Assembly (NCBI GenBank): GCA_029945375.1
Contig: CM057058.1
Span: 3,782,001-3,846,000 of the forward strand
DNA: 64,000 nucleotides
Source of the DNA: Agaricus subrufescens
Lineage: Eukaryota > Basidiomycota > Agaricomycetes > Agaricales > Agaricaceae
Reading direction: 5' to 3'
Under the pieces are notes generated by a model, which searched no databases, was not told where the DNA came from, and worked only from the letters and a program-made list of their open reading frames with translations. The translations under genes were made by a program, and so were the position numbers. Shown piece after piece: positions 1-12,520 of the stretch. How positions within the stretch are numbered: the stretch's first letter is position 1; each line of letters begins with the position of its first letter.

Positions 1-3000
1 CTATGTGACGCACAGACTTTCAATATATCAAAAATGTCGTTGAACCGAACAGTTATGGATAGTATTGGCTTTTCATCAGAAAACGAGTTTAGCCTTTATA
101 AAAACCCAACTGTTCTTAACCTTGTCTCATGGTTCACCCGGACCCAGGGGTCTCTGACCCTAAATGCCACCAATGACTTGGTGAAGAATGTGATTCAAGC
201 AAAAGATTTCCGGGTTGAGCATTTGGACGGCTTTAATGCTCATCGTGAAGTCAATCGTATTGTTACCACTAAAGTTCCTGAATTCCTGAGAGAAGCTGGT
301 TGGACTGAGGGTTCAGTTTTGTTGAGGTTGCCCCCTGAACGCAAGTCAGAGAAGTCACCAGAATTGGAGGCTATGACAATCAGTGTTGGTGGTATATACT
401 ACCATAAACTCACTGAGGTGATACAAGCTGCGTTTAGTGATGAAACTGCCCAAAGTTTTCACTTTGAACCATTCAAACTCCTGCACCAAAAAAGTGGAGA
501 GTCAGAGCCTGAACGAGTTTATAGTGAAGCATACAATTGTGATGCTTTCACCAATGAGAATGAGAAGCTGCAAAATCTTCCACCGGAGCCTGGATGTAAT
601 CTCAACCGGGCTATTGCAGCTTTAATGTTTCATTCAGATGCAACTAAACTTGCAAGCTTTGGTGATGCATCTTTGTGGCCAATTTACTGTTACTTTGGTA
701 ACCAGTCAAAGTATTCCCGATGTAAACCATCAGAGCATGCAGCTCATCACTTGGCTTATATCCCTTCGGTATGTTTTTTTTTTTTGGTTTTGAGATTTGA
801 AAAATTGATAGGAATTTACTTATAGCTTCCGGCCACTGTTAGTGAGCACTATCAGGATAAATTTGATCAAGGGCCATCAGCAGCAGTGTTGACACACCTG
901 AAACGAGAGCTTATGCATGCTATATGGAAGCTTTTGCTTGATGATGATTTTCTTGCTGCCTATGAACATGGTCTTGTAGTCAAATGTGGTGATGGTGTTG
1001 AACGACGACTCTATCCTCGTATTCTTTCCTATTCTGCTGATTATCCTGAAAAGTATGTGTTCTTTTGTTAATCTGATTGTTATTACTGATTAGTTATCAG
1101 AATTTTGTTGGGAACAATACGCTATCTTGGGAACTGTCCTTGTGTGAGATGCATGGTGGAAAAGAAGGATATTTATCTGCTAGGAACTGAGTCAGACATG
1201 GCTTGTCGAGAAGAGAAACGGGTTGATGATGAACAACATCGTAAGAGAATTGAGACTGTCCGTAAGAAGATTTTTCAACGAGGTGAAAATATAAATGGAA
1301 CAGCAGTTGAAAATCTATTGAAACCATTGTCTGAGGTTCCAACTAGAGTAAGTTTCTTCTGATTATTGATATAACTATATTTAATTTGAATTGATAGAAT
1401 GCATTTTCGGAACAACTGTTCAAATTTGGTTTTCAGTTCCATGAGATATTTGTTCCAGATCTCCTTCATGAATTTGAGCTGGGTGTTTGGAAGTCTGTAT
1501 TCACCCATTTAATCCGGATCCTAATGTGTCAAGACCATGAGGAAGTGACGGTGCTAGATAAAAGGTATGTGTTGTTATGAGTATGCTTGTGTTATTTCTA
1601 ATATTATTATATAGATATCGTCTTGTACCTAGATTTGGGCAGGATACAATACGCCGTTTTCATGCAAATGCCTCTGCTATGAAACAGCTAGCAGCCCGTG
1701 ATTTTGAAGATTTGTTGCAGGTATGTTTAATTTAAAATGAGATTGGTCTAGAATTAATATTTCTGTTATAACAGTGTGCTCTTCCAGTGTTTGAGCATTT
1801 GGTGTTCACACAACATAATGAGATTGTTCAAGATCTCTTATTTATTCTCAGCTGTTGGCATGCATTGGCCAAGTTGTGAATGCATACTGAGTCAACAATA
1901 TCACTTCTGGAAGAATGTACCCAAGCTCTGGGATCCTGTCTTCGGAAATTTGTCCATGTAGTATGCTCATCACATGATACCTATGAACTAGACAAAGAAG
2001 TTGCAGCAAGAAATCGTCAAGAGGAAAGAGATGGGAAAAAAGAAAAAACATCTGCTCAAAATCGTACCTTCAATTTGTGTACAGTCAAACTTCACTCATT
2101 GGGAGATTATGTGGAATATATCAAACTACATGGTCCTTCAGATGGTATGTCAACTCAAATAGTAAGATTTTTTTTTTTTGAAAAGGATAGAAGTATAACA
2201 AAATTATAGGGTGAATTAGAACATCGTCAAGTCAAACGTCATTATGCTCGTACCAACAAGCGAATGAACTTTCCTTTGCAAATTGCAAAACATCAACAGC
2301 GCCAACGGATTCTTATCAAGGCACAGCAGCAGCATCACCGTCATTCACTTGCTATTCCATTTGAAGATTCAGATCCATTGGCAGCAACTTCACCAAATGA
2401 TCACTATCACATGTCAAAGTCCAAGAAGCATTATGTTGATATCACAACATGGTTAGGTGAACACTTGTCTTTAGGTGACCCAGCAGTCAAGGTTTGTGGT
2501 AAACTTCATTGATATATAAAAACAAAGTCTGATCATGGCTACTAGGATTTTCTGTCAAAGCTGCAAAATCATGTTCTTGCCCACCTTGATGGTAACCACC
2601 AACCAGGAAAAGTCTATACTCAGGCTGAGCGAAATGGTGTAATATTCTCTCGAGATCGGTTGTACATGCACAAACATCTTCGCATCAATTTCACAACTTA
2701 TGATGGGCGACGATCTCAAGATACAATAAATCCTCGCACACACCCAGATATCATGACACTGGCAGAGACTGGAAATGATGAAGATGAGCATCTTTACTGC
2801 TATGCTCGAGTATTGGGAATTTTTCATGCTGATGTATTTCATCGACAAGTTGGTGCCAACAAGGGGAGTTTTCAACAAGTTGATTTTCTGTGGGTGAGAT
2901 GGTTTTCATATGATACAGAGTCACCTGCAGGATTTGAACATCGTCGCCTACCTCGTCTATCATTCTATCACTATCATGATAGTGATGAATTTGGGTTCTT

Positions 3001-3475
3001 GGATCCAAACTATGTTTTGTGGGCTGCACATATTATCCCTGCCTTTGAATATGGACACCATAACATTCTTCCCAAGACTATTGCACGTGAACCAAGTGGT
3101 GAAGAAGAAGACTGGAGATTTTATTATGTCAATATGTGAGTTTTTGTTTATTTGTTATAGCAGAGTTATGTGACAATGCATTATAGGTTTGCAGATCGTG
3201 ACATGTTCATGCACTTTCTTGGTGGTGGGATTGGCCACAAGTCACTGAATATACCCATGGTCCATCATTTCAACTGGGTGGATGATGAGGATGAGACTTT
3301 AGAAGTGCCCAATGAAGATGAAGATGAGAGTGAGGATGATGATGATGATGACAATGAGGTGAATAGCAGTGAGGAAAATTCAGATGAAGATTCAGATAGA
3401 CCAGAGGAGAATGAAGATGTGGTTGATGAGGACTTTATAGTTCCAGAGAATGAAGGATATGGGGCATATGATTAG
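1..3475 (+). pseudogene. Plavaka-type transposase, 5' partial, one in-frame stop
   Basis: Nine exons keep one frame: <1..768, 826..1052, 1101..1347, 1398..1564, 1615..1720, 1775..2161, 2210..2491, 2546..3135, 3187..3475. Together they give about 1020 residues. Hallmarks of Plavaka (CACTA-superfamily) transposases of mushrooms are visible: FHFEPFKLLH and RVYSEAYNCDAF near residue 150, ASFGDASLWPIYCYFGNQSK, the CPCVRC cysteine pair, VPDLLHEFELGVWK, GELEHRQVKRHYARTNK, and a very acidic C-terminal tail. The protein should bind element ends and cut and move DNA in the nucleus. The usual N-terminal zinc-finger part would lie upstream of the window, because the frame is open at base 1; the first Met is at 34. 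The single lesion is TGA at 1877-1879, where relatives usually have Arg just after WHALAKL; CGA to TGA is one C-to-T change. Everything else is intact, so inactivation looks recent. Read-through or a sequencing error cannot be excluded. Confidence 0.9.
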
Positions 3476-3564
3476 GTTGTAATTTTCTGGAACAGACTGT
3501 TGATATCTTTAGAGCATATGATTAGGTTGTAACTTCTTGTAACAGATTGTGAATATCTTGAGGC
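3465..3564 (+). repeat. 50-bp tandem duplication across the transposase stop codon
   Basis: Two 50-bp units (3465-3514 and 3515-3564) both begin CATATGATTAGGTTGTAA. The first copy contains the stop codon of the transposase, so the second lies in its 3' untranslated region. They differ at a minority of sites. Confidence 0.8.
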
Positions 3565-3783
3565 AGAGCTTGTAAAAATTGTAAATAAGACCATCAATGT
3601 CTAGAAGTTTGTAATCATGCACCATGAAAGTTCAGACAAGTTATGAAATTGTAGGGAAATGTAAGCTTTAGACAAAAGATGGTATTATATCTCTACAACT
3701 TTGTAAATGAGGGTAATACTGAGCTAATGCATTTCTTTAAAATATAAGCTTAGGTTGAAAACTGGTACTCTTACCAAGCAGTG

Positions 3784-3965
3784 TGTGGATGATGGTATTC
3801 CTCAACTAATAGATTGTATTGGAATGTAAGTTTTATGTGGATGATGGTATTCTTCAACTAATAAATTGTATTGAAATGTAAGCTTTGGACCAAAGATTGT
3901 CATCCTACCAGACAATGTGCAGATGATGGTAATCCTCACCCAATATATTTTATTGGTTTGTAACC
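3784..3965 (+). repeat. Subterminal repeats of the Plavaka element
   Basis: Three imperfect units share TGTGGATGATGGTATTC-like starts at 3784, 3836 and 3916. The first two are 52 bp apart; the third follows an extra ~28 bp. Subterminal repeats are typical transposase-binding sequence in CACTA-like elements; that function is inferred here. Confidence 0.65.
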
Positions 3966-4419
3966 AGAGAATAAAGCTTGTATGTAGATGGTCTACTCTT
4001 GACATTATCTGGGAGTACATTGTATTATTGCACATTTGTTTGTATAAGATAGTATTCATACAAAATATATTTTTGAGTATGTAATCACTACAATCTTTGA
4101 GCCGGTTTGCTGATGCTGTTGATGACTGTGTGCGAACAGATCCGGGTCTCTGCGTTTAACATGGCCTCATTCTGGGTATATGTGTGACTGTCGTGTGAAC
4201 CATCCAATGTCGACTGGAGTCTTACCAGAATTTGTTATCCGTGTGACACTGCATAAGGCATTGTTCACTCCTAAAAGAAGATAATGAAGATGACCGGAAT
4301 GGAAGCAATATATGAGCGTGGGCAATCGTCGGTACTTGTTCCCAATACGTACATATGGAGCGGGATCAAAATGTGCCCACAATGACACAACAACTGGCAA
4401 TCCTCGAGTTGGCCACGTC

Positions 4420-6025
4420 ATGTTGTACACGGATGTAAGTGTTCAGTCCGGTCTTACTTTCGCTGACTTCTTTATAATATAGACTCCAATACCAATACTG
4501 TTTTCATTTCCTGTGGAGGATGATGAAGGGCAATACGCTGTGGAGCGTGCCGCTTTCTGGGATTCACCATCGACTCGGGAATGATTTTGCCAGCGTGGCT
4601 ATACACTTTACGCACACAACGACGTTGACATCCACACAGCTTCCTTTTCTGATCCCACTTTGAGCTGTCAGCCTTCATGCACAATGCGATATCCCTACGC
4701 CCACTATGAATCAGGAGGGGGCCACAGAAACACCGCTCCGTGCAGACGAGCTTACAGTAAGCAGCCCACATTTAATGTTAGACTATCCATCCGACAAGGC
4801 ACCAGAACAAGGTAGCATTTGCACAGGAAACGCAGGATCCATCGCATCACGTCGCCATCAAACTTATCGTAACCGACTCTGAAGAATACCGTATCCTTCA
4901 GTTTCTGAAATCGCAGGGTATGGAGGTTCTCAAAGAGAACTGTATCATTCCAGTATTGAACATCCTCTTCAATGGACCTTACTCTTTTGTGGTCATGCCA
5001 AGGCAGGCGACTATTCATTGTTTTGTTCATTCCGCTAACTATAGTATCAGGTGGGGTAGTATTGTGTACTACCCGGAAGGAGGTCCTGTCAGAAATGTGC
5101 TTCATCTCATGCGCTCGTTACTCAAAGTATGCCCCAATGAACAGTCTATGGTCTCCCTTGTCTGAGTAGGAGCAGGCCCTCGCGTTTTTGCACCAGAACA
5201 ACATCTTACACCGTGTAAGGCTCATAGTTCCTCAGAACGCTATAAAGTGTAATAACAGCTTTTTGACAGGACATCAAGTTTGGGAATACCCTGGTTAGCC
5301 ATTTTGGAGATGATATGACGCAGTATACTGGCAGCGACGCCCGCAGGGAGCTTCAATGGTCCAATGAACTCAGTTACTGCCTCTTTGACTTCAATATCTC
5401 GATGATGCTTCCCGCGGAGACGGACAGAACCCAATTTCGACTGCCATACTACTTGTCCTGGGATGGTACTTATCAGTTGCCATATGATACATTGCAAGGC
5501 GAATTCGACTACAATCCTTTCGCGCATGATGTTGGAAACCTGGGACGCTTGTTCTCCGGTTATTATCGGGTGAGGCTAACTGTCTTTTTGTTATGGCTAG
5601 GTTATGTCTGATTCACGTAATAGCGTCTGATTCCGCAAGTACCTTTGCTCGCACCGTTGCTAGACATGATGACCACTCGGAATATTCCCCGTCGCTTCAC
5701 TGCTATGCAAGCGCTACAATTTTTCGAGACGATTCTCCCCCAACTCCCTGAAAGCGTAACAAGTCTCGTGCACCCGGATAGGCCACCAGGGACCTATAAC
5801 GCATGGGACCTATGGGAAGATCTTCCAGCTGACTTTGTCCAGAAGTGGGAAGCTTATCGAGAACCACCTCTCCCTTATTCAACTTCCATCATGAGATGGA
5901 TATGCTCGTTTCGCCATATGGAGATCGTTGTTCCCAACGTGCGTCTCTTTTTTTTCTCCATTACCTCGCTCCCTTCGCGAATGAGAATACTTGTTCGAAA
6001 CTTGTGGAACCTTGTCTTTCGGTGA
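4420..6025 (+). pseudogene. Agaricomycete-type HRD protein kinase, premature stop
   Basis: Exons 4420..4434, 4483..4756, 4816..5002, 5051..5126, 5170..5214, 5280..5579 and 5624..6025 join in one frame (~432 aa). Kinase landmarks appear in order: HVAIKL with the catalytic Lys, the hinge FVVMPR, HRDIKFGN (catalytic Asp, Lys and Asn; split by the 5215-5279 intron), and LFDFNISMM, where Asn replaces the Gly of DFG. This pattern is common in basidiomycete-specific kinases that are usually cytosolic and of unknown substrate. An in-frame TGA sits at 4582-4584, between STRE and FCQRGYTLY, so the copy is probably inactive, although a mis-called base is possible. Intron 5003-5050 has a GC donor and its 48 nt are open in frame. 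The last exon may instead be spliced at GTGCGT near 5940. A decayed relative lies at 10810-11260. Confidence 0.75.
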
Positions 6026-8800
6026 CGCGTATTATCCCTGAATAGAGCATCTTCATTATCAGATTCCAATATAAGATGATTATACCTTTCCTGTAATGTC
6101 ATGGGATTCTTATTCAGTTTCAAAGGGAAAGAACCCCTCAGCGAGGACAAGATTTTCATACGACTATCACTTGTACCCGATGGCTCGGGAACAGAGATTC
6201 ATCTCGGCGTGTTTCCCGTAGGTCGAGGGTTTTCTGATGGTTTTCGCTCAATCGGGACAGCAGTTATGCGCCTATAACATCTTCCAAAGATTCGTTATGT
6301 ATTGTCAAGGCTTATGTGTCTAAGCTTAGCGAGCGAGTACGAGCACAATCTTTCTGAGTGATATTTCCCCATGGTTCCAATGTTGAGATTAGAGACTTGG
6401 GTAGAGTATATCAAAATCCCAAGAGCGTACCATCAATTTTGGGGGCGAGAAGCCCGATCAGCGATTATCGATCATACTGACAGTGATCATGGTTGATAGT
6501 CACCATGAAAGGTTAAGTGTTGTAAACGTTGATAGTCACCGTTAAAGCGTTAAACGAAGCGTCATAAGGCTAAGTGACTCGACTAACATTTTAGTAGTTT
6601 CCCGTTTTGGTAGTTTAGTGTTAAGGAAAATCGTCTAGAAGAATGCGCCTGAGGGCATAATTTTTCACCGAGCCACTGGAGTGATCTGCAGAGCTTTTTT
6701 TATATCAGCAGCTTCAGTCTTTGGCATGAATGTTGAGTCCGAAAAAATTGCCGTGGAAATTCGAAAGTACACTATCTCATGATGAGATTAGGCTGTCGGT
6801 GTCGACTGAGGTATCTATTGCTCCTTACGGACTAAGCAAAATATATTCTATTAGTATTGCACTATGATGTAAGGGTTTGATTTGATCAATAGTGATGCTC
6901 GTTTGCTGACAGTGCTGTAATCCTGTCTCTCTCGTACGTACCCCTAACTGTTAGTGCTCTCCCTCTAAGGTAGCGATGAAGGGTTGCCCTTTAAGTGAAG
7001 TCGTAATTGGCATCAAAGTGTGCCGACGGCGTGAGAGAAGAACGACTGATATGACTTGCTGAAACGTTCAACCGACAGACCTCCGAAGCGGAATTTCAGT
7101 GTCCGAGACTGGTGTTTTCCTCGACGGACTGCATCCCGTACACTGATGACACGAATACATAGACATCCAAAACACCAACTAACTTCCTCAACACCTACCT
7201 CGACCCTAGAGTGATTGATTCAACGTGCTAACCACCATGCCCTCCTGTCGCACTTACAACCGCGCCGCACCACATTCATCGTAATCTTGTTCGTAGCGTG
7301 ATGACCATGAGGATTTGATATGATAGCCATGATGCCAGGAGTGGAAAGGGGCTAGAAGTGGGGCAGCGAAATACGTGGATGGGAAAAGGTCGAATGGAAA
7401 AGACAGAAGCAGAGAGAAAAAAGCTAACCTTGTTAACATCACGACCGCATGAGGACCAGTGTTCATGATCCGTAGGATTGAATCGGATCTATTGATACAT
7501 CAACTAGTATATCCGAGGAGAGTCACTAGTTTCCATTCTTACAAATAAACTCACCTGTAATTTCGGTGTATGCAATGTGTTGTGTCTCGAAGCATGTCCA
7601 ATATACCCTCTGGATTCCGGCTCCGTTGGCTACAAAATACTGCGCGGGAGTGATAGTTTATACCGATGATGACGCTGACGAAAGGCAGCAGTGGGGCGGA
7701 GACGAAAAAAAGTTACGATAGTGAGGGAAACATTCAAGGAAGTGGGCGATGATGTCAGGCCGCGATGGTAATTTGGAGCCGGTGAGCCGTTTACCCCAGA
7801 GCTCGGCCATGATCGAGAAGATTAATGAAATTGACCCGAAGATGACTCGAACAGAACCGCCTTAGCCTCGCCCGAACCCATAATGCGATAGCGCTGAATT
7901 ATCCCGAGCCAGGGCTGTTGTATGAACGTAAAACTCCATACTAGCTGGAAAGGCCATACCTTACATTGCTGTCATGTCAAGTGCTTGCGAAGCGCGATGT
8001 AGCCAGCAACTTATGCCCTATTAATGTCACCGCCAAAAGTGATCGCAGGAATCCGGGGGAATCATTTTCGGCATCACCTGTTTTGGCCCTGAGGACAATG
8101 TTCGAGATATTCTCCGGGATCACGGATAACCGGTAACCCTGAATGTCACCACTAAAACTTGCAGCGCCCGGAAAGCAATCCCGAAAGAGCTCCGAAAACA
8201 ACTTTATGAAATCACAAAAGCTAGTCATATGAAAGCAGGGTACACGGTCTTCGTTACACTTCACGCGAGTTTGCGTCCGGGTGAGATAGTTTTGGGCCAG
8301 GAAAGGCTGACGGCTGTTATGGCAGGGTGCCTTGTGGGCTTAAAAAAAACTTGACCAGATAAAATCTTGTGATTGACCCACATTTGTATTGTTATCACCA
8401 GGTTGTCATGATGGACCTTAGCATCAAATGTTGAGAAGTTCGGTCGACAATTCATGGGGGGGACACTGAGCAAACGATTTGCATCCCATGCACCGTCATC
8501 GTTGACTTTGAAACCGCGCGAAAGTAGCTCAAGGAGAGTGCTTTAGCTTCTCCTTGTGTGCCCGGCAGAGATTTCGCTCTGGACGGCATCTATCAGGGAA
8601 CCGAGATAGATCACGTGAAGGCCTGTCAAGCCTTCCATACAGCACAACGATTTGACAATCTGTTCAGGTAAGTGGCGTGTTCTCATACAATGCATATCAG
8701 CTTCCATAATGCCTGTCGCGCGAGGATATGAAAATGGGCGCTGCGCAGAAACGAGGCGAGACCTGGCCCTTTCCTCCCAGCTGCTTCCTGTCTTTCCGTC
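6026..8800. other. Intergenic stretch without a recognisable gene
   Basis: No reading frame here has domain-like composition or a coherent splice chain. The only structure noted is GTTGATAGTCACC occurring twice, near 6490 and 6528. Confidence 0.5.
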
Positions 8801-10077
8801 ATGGAACGGTCCCCTGTCAACTCTGCTGCTCCCGCCAACCCTAGCTCAGTGCCGCCCCGTCCTCGAACGGCGCCAGAGACGTCAGCTACTTCCACATTTC
8901 AGGAAACAGGCACCTCTCCGCCTCGTGTTCCTGAACTGCCGTCCCACCAGAGAGGGCCGCAGGTCGTAACACTCGTCCCTGCTTCCGAGAGGCCCGAAGC
9001 AGGTGTTCGCAATGGAACTCCGTTGCAACAACAGTCTAGCCCTGCAGTACAGGAACGAATGACTACCTACCCGATGCCGATGGACCCGACGCTTCCTCCA
9101 CGACCATCGCCGCCTCGTCGAGCAACACGTCCTCCTAGCGTTGGCAATACTGGGTATTCATCGGAGAAGCTTGTAGATCTGGAAACCTTGTCGGGCGTAG
9201 ACGTTCCTGAGCTGTCAAGAGACCAAACGCACCGCACCGATCACCCTATGACCGCCCCCCCTCAAGCTCGCTTGGTTGATAATGGTCCTATACCGACTCG
9301 CCGGCAACGAAACATGAGTTACGGTGCTGGGTCAGTAGTTGGCCGCGGAGAATTCAGGCAGTCGAATGCCGACTGGGTAATGTCCCATGATGGAAAGGTA
9401 AGCTCATATTTCACGCAAAAAGTCTTCTCAATGCTCAAGCGCTGTTTAGCCGCGTAGAAAGACAGTCAACGAGCGCCTTCAACCCACGCTCGATACTGCT
9501 ATTGCTAAACGCGACTATCATGCATCAAAAGCAAAAATAACTGGATGGTCGCTCAACACTGCCATCGGACTTCAGGTCCTATTCGGCTCCATCACAACAG
9601 GACTATCGGCAATTGGCACAACTGGCAAATCGGTCAGTCAAAAAATATGCATCGCAGGATGCAACAATCTAATCCCTTTTTTTCGCTAGACCGCTGTACA
9701 AACGACGATTTTTGGTAAATCTTTATTTCAAACTCATCGCTGGATTCGAGCTTAGTTCTTTGTTTTTGTTGTACGTCATGCAGGTGCTTTATCGACTATG
9801 TTGGCATCTTACCTCGCCAAAGCACGTGGGTCAAACGAGCCAGAGCTATCTTTGCTTCGAGTGAGAGACTTGGAGCAATTTATCCGCGAAATTCGTGCAT
9901 TCCAATTGGATCACGGTCATATCGATACTGATCAATGGGACAGAGAGATTGGTCACTTCCGCCAAGAGTTGGAAAGCATACTGGACGGGTTAGTCATTCC
10001 TATCCTAATTGTAATCCTGAAAAAGCCATTTACAAGATGATCGCAGGGAAAGACGGCCGGCGGCGCCCACAGCTTAA
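8801..10077 (+). CDS. SLATT-fungal two-transmembrane protein
   Basis: Exons 8801..9397, 9450..9632, 9690..9714, 9784..9988 and 10047..10077 give 346 aa. Residues 1-200 are Pro/Ser/Thr-rich and look disordered (PPRPRTAPETSATS, PPRPSPPRRATRPP). The rest matches the fungal SLATT domain (SMODS and SLOG-associating two-TM effector; Pfam SLATT_fungal): a basic helix (RRKTVNERLQPTLDTAIAKR), a first membrane helix (LQVLFGSITTGLSAI), a second (TTIFGALSTMLASYLAKA), then an amphipathic helix with LEQFIREIRAFQLDHG. In bacteria SLATT proteins are predicted pore-forming effectors of nucleotide-signalling conflict systems; the role of the fungal proteins is not established. The start is the first ATG of the long first exon. 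The last exon is only ten codons and could be wrong. No sensor gene such as a NACHT or nucleotidyltransferase is visible beside it. Confidence 0.85.
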
Positions 10078-10809
10078 CGTCACGCTGCGCCTCATCATGG
10101 CCGAGTATGCTTATATGCGTGTACCATGGCTGGGGTTAGGACTCCTTTTGATTTCCCGTTCATTCCTTTTCCCCAATGTCCTGTTTCCTTTTCTATTCAT
10201 ATTCTCTTTTTGATATATTCGGGTTACTATTCAGTTATCGCACGACTTGCGAGTGACTGAGGTGATTCAACCGCTTCTTGCTTAATGACATATGTATCAG
10301 TTTGATGTTCTGCTACGATACTGCGCCTGTTATGACTGATTGAGTACTACATGAATTTTCCTATAGTTCGTCAATAGATTGTTATTTTTATAGTTGTTTG
10401 TCATTTTATATGGATTATCCATACTGATTACCATGACCGGAGGGAGACCTTGCCCCGTACATACAACCTTTCAAAGAGCAATCCCATTGTTTAGCGGCCC
10501 ACTCGATTTATTAGTGGGGAGACATCGCATACCTGCAGAAATGTAGGGCTGTTCGCGCCATGATGCCATTAAACCCATTATGGTACATTTCAAGTCAAGA
10601 TCGCCAGTTCCTTGGATGTCTGCAATCGTGAGGAGTCGATGACATGAAAGAAAATTGTCTCAGTATTGAGCCGGTTCTAGGAATACTCACGACCAAGCCA
10701 TTCTTCCATAGTAGTCAGGCTAAAGCGAATAGTGAACCTGCCGTATTTCGTTTATCCGTCAGGTGGAGTGTGCTCTGGGAGACTGCTTTGTGCTTGCCCC
10801 AAATGGGAG
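10078..10809. other. Intergenic, nothing recognised
   Basis: AT-rich stretch after the SLATT gene with no supportable coding sequence. Confidence 0.4.
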
Positions 10810-11260
10810 GCACGATAAGGCGCTGGGCTTGCTCAAAGCAAATCTCGAACTTGTGTCCTTCCTCTTTAGTTTTGTGTCAGAACAGGTTTGTGGAAATATA
10901 GTCTCATACAGTGTCTGAAAGATCCGGAAAGTAATAACGCATCTTCTAATTTGACGGTATATCCAATTAAGAATGCGTTTCTTAGCCGTATGGGGAATCA
11001 TTGCTTATCTTACTTCTTTGAGACTAGTTCCTAGCTCTAAGACGATTTCTGAGATTTAATGAGCTCGTTTACTGCTTCCTGGTTCTGATATCTAAATGAT
11101 GCCTCACTGCTGACACGGGCAAGACCCGACACCGGCTGCCGTACTTCAATGGGAAAGTTATCTTTTCTATCAGCCGCATGGCAGATCTCAGGCACAATTC
11201 GGCTATTATCCTTTAAGTATGGCGTCGGAAGTCTTAGTGGAGGATCCTAACTAGTGCGCG
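10810..11260 (+). pseudogene. Decayed protein-kinase fragment
   Basis: Several stretches align by eye with the kinase at 4420-6025 on the same strand. They are the region before HRD (around 10820-10860 versus 5173-5216), the NTLVSHF region (10965-11000 versus 5280-5320), the CLFDFNISMM segment (11058-11100 versus 5368-5412), and the stretch equivalent to FDYNPFAHDVGNLG (11200-11245 versus 5505-5548). Frames are broken by many stops and indels, so this is a relic. It is either an old local duplicate or a second member of the dispersed kinase family. Confidence 0.6.
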
Positions 11261-12520
11261 AAATCAAATGATGATCATATGTTACTCGCCTTAACATTTA
11301 TAGATGTTATCGATTGTCCTGGAACGGTATAGCAGCTCTTTTGACACTACGTTTACACGTGCTCAAAACTGTTTCGGATAGCCGCTCTTGGCATGTTCTT
11401 TAACACTCTGATACAGTTAGAGTGTTTTAATAATTTGGATTTCTGATCCCGAAACTTCCATCAGTACTAGATTCTGAATAGAACAAGACCTTTCTCCGCG
11501 TAGCATAGGTATCTTCTCGCCTTTGGCAACACCTGCGCACGAAACGATTGTCCTGAAGGCGTCGGATGCGCTCCTTATCACTGCAGGTTGAGCAGTCCCG
11601 ATCATGAATGGATTGGTTACCTTGCACTGGCAGTCACACATATTTTACATGTACAACTCCGCCCTCTCCCAAACACTGACTTAGCTATATATCGTGAGAT
11701 GTTTTGTCATTCTTACTCGCTCAATGCATACATCTGAACTGTGGAAAGACCATTGCAGAAGGGAATGGAGGGTTGTACTGACATCTGGGTTCTTCCTAAG
11801 TTATGTACCCAATTCGGACGTTCGTGGTAAAATCTCCAAACGGAGAGTGACTGGTGCACCGGTGATCTCTAGGTCTTGGAGATATTTCGAGAGCTATGCT
11901 ACTAGATCGTACCTTGTGAACTCCACCTATCATTTACACTTTCATCTCGTCCAACCAGAGCCTGGCAAACCCCGGTCTCATGTGATCAAACGCCGAGTGC
12001 TTCATCTGAGCTGACGAAGAAAGGGGCAAAAACAGAGACTAGACAGACGCCAAAGACCCACGATGAACTGTTCTTGTTGACGATATAAATCACCACACTC
12101 GACCTGTATTAGGCCCTTGCTCCCGAAAGGTGATACTGTGTTGCACCACATATGAACCTCTTGGCTCGTCCATGCCAATGTTCCTGAGCACCCGGTAAAC
12201 GAGTAATTTGAACTGGATAAACCACGTAGTATTGATTCTCATATGAGAATTGGTTGTTGTGGAAGGGGATAGGAAATCTCGCTCTCACTACGTACATACG
12301 AGGCCGTAGTTTTCTTATAACCAGCTACTCTCTTGCTCAAGCTCAATGCAACTCAGTATATTCTCATTTACATTTGCGGGTTAATATTATACAAAGAATA
12401 AAACATATGGAGCATAAGCACCATGTGAAGGAAGAGGAAGATGTCCGGCATCTATCGAACTAACATTGTTAACACTGCTATACAACGAACATGAATGATA
12501 GAAACACTAGGCACTTTCAC
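11261..12520. other. Intergenic, nothing recognised
   Basis: Holds only short open frames without repeat, domain or splice support, for example 11694-12014 on the plus strand. Confidence 0.4.

Larger units (their letters stand above)
1..4085 (+). mobile_element. Plavaka DNA transposon copy, right part only
   Basis: This comprises the transposase plus about 600 bp of AT-rich 3' flank with short direct repeats. The left end lies outside the window. I did not find a convincing terminal inverted repeat, so the right boundary is a guess placed where the AT-rich repeated sequence stops, just before the neighbouring kinase. Confidence 0.5.

Noticed and set aside
5003..5050. Treating QATIHCFVHSANYSIR as part of the kinase
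   Set aside because: These 48 nt interrupt the conserved MPRWGS region, end in CAG, and removing them restores the family sequence; a GC-AG intron fits better.
7254..7466. Minus-strand hydrophobic small ORF
   Set aside because: Composition reflects TC-rich DNA; there is no start context, splice partner or similarity.
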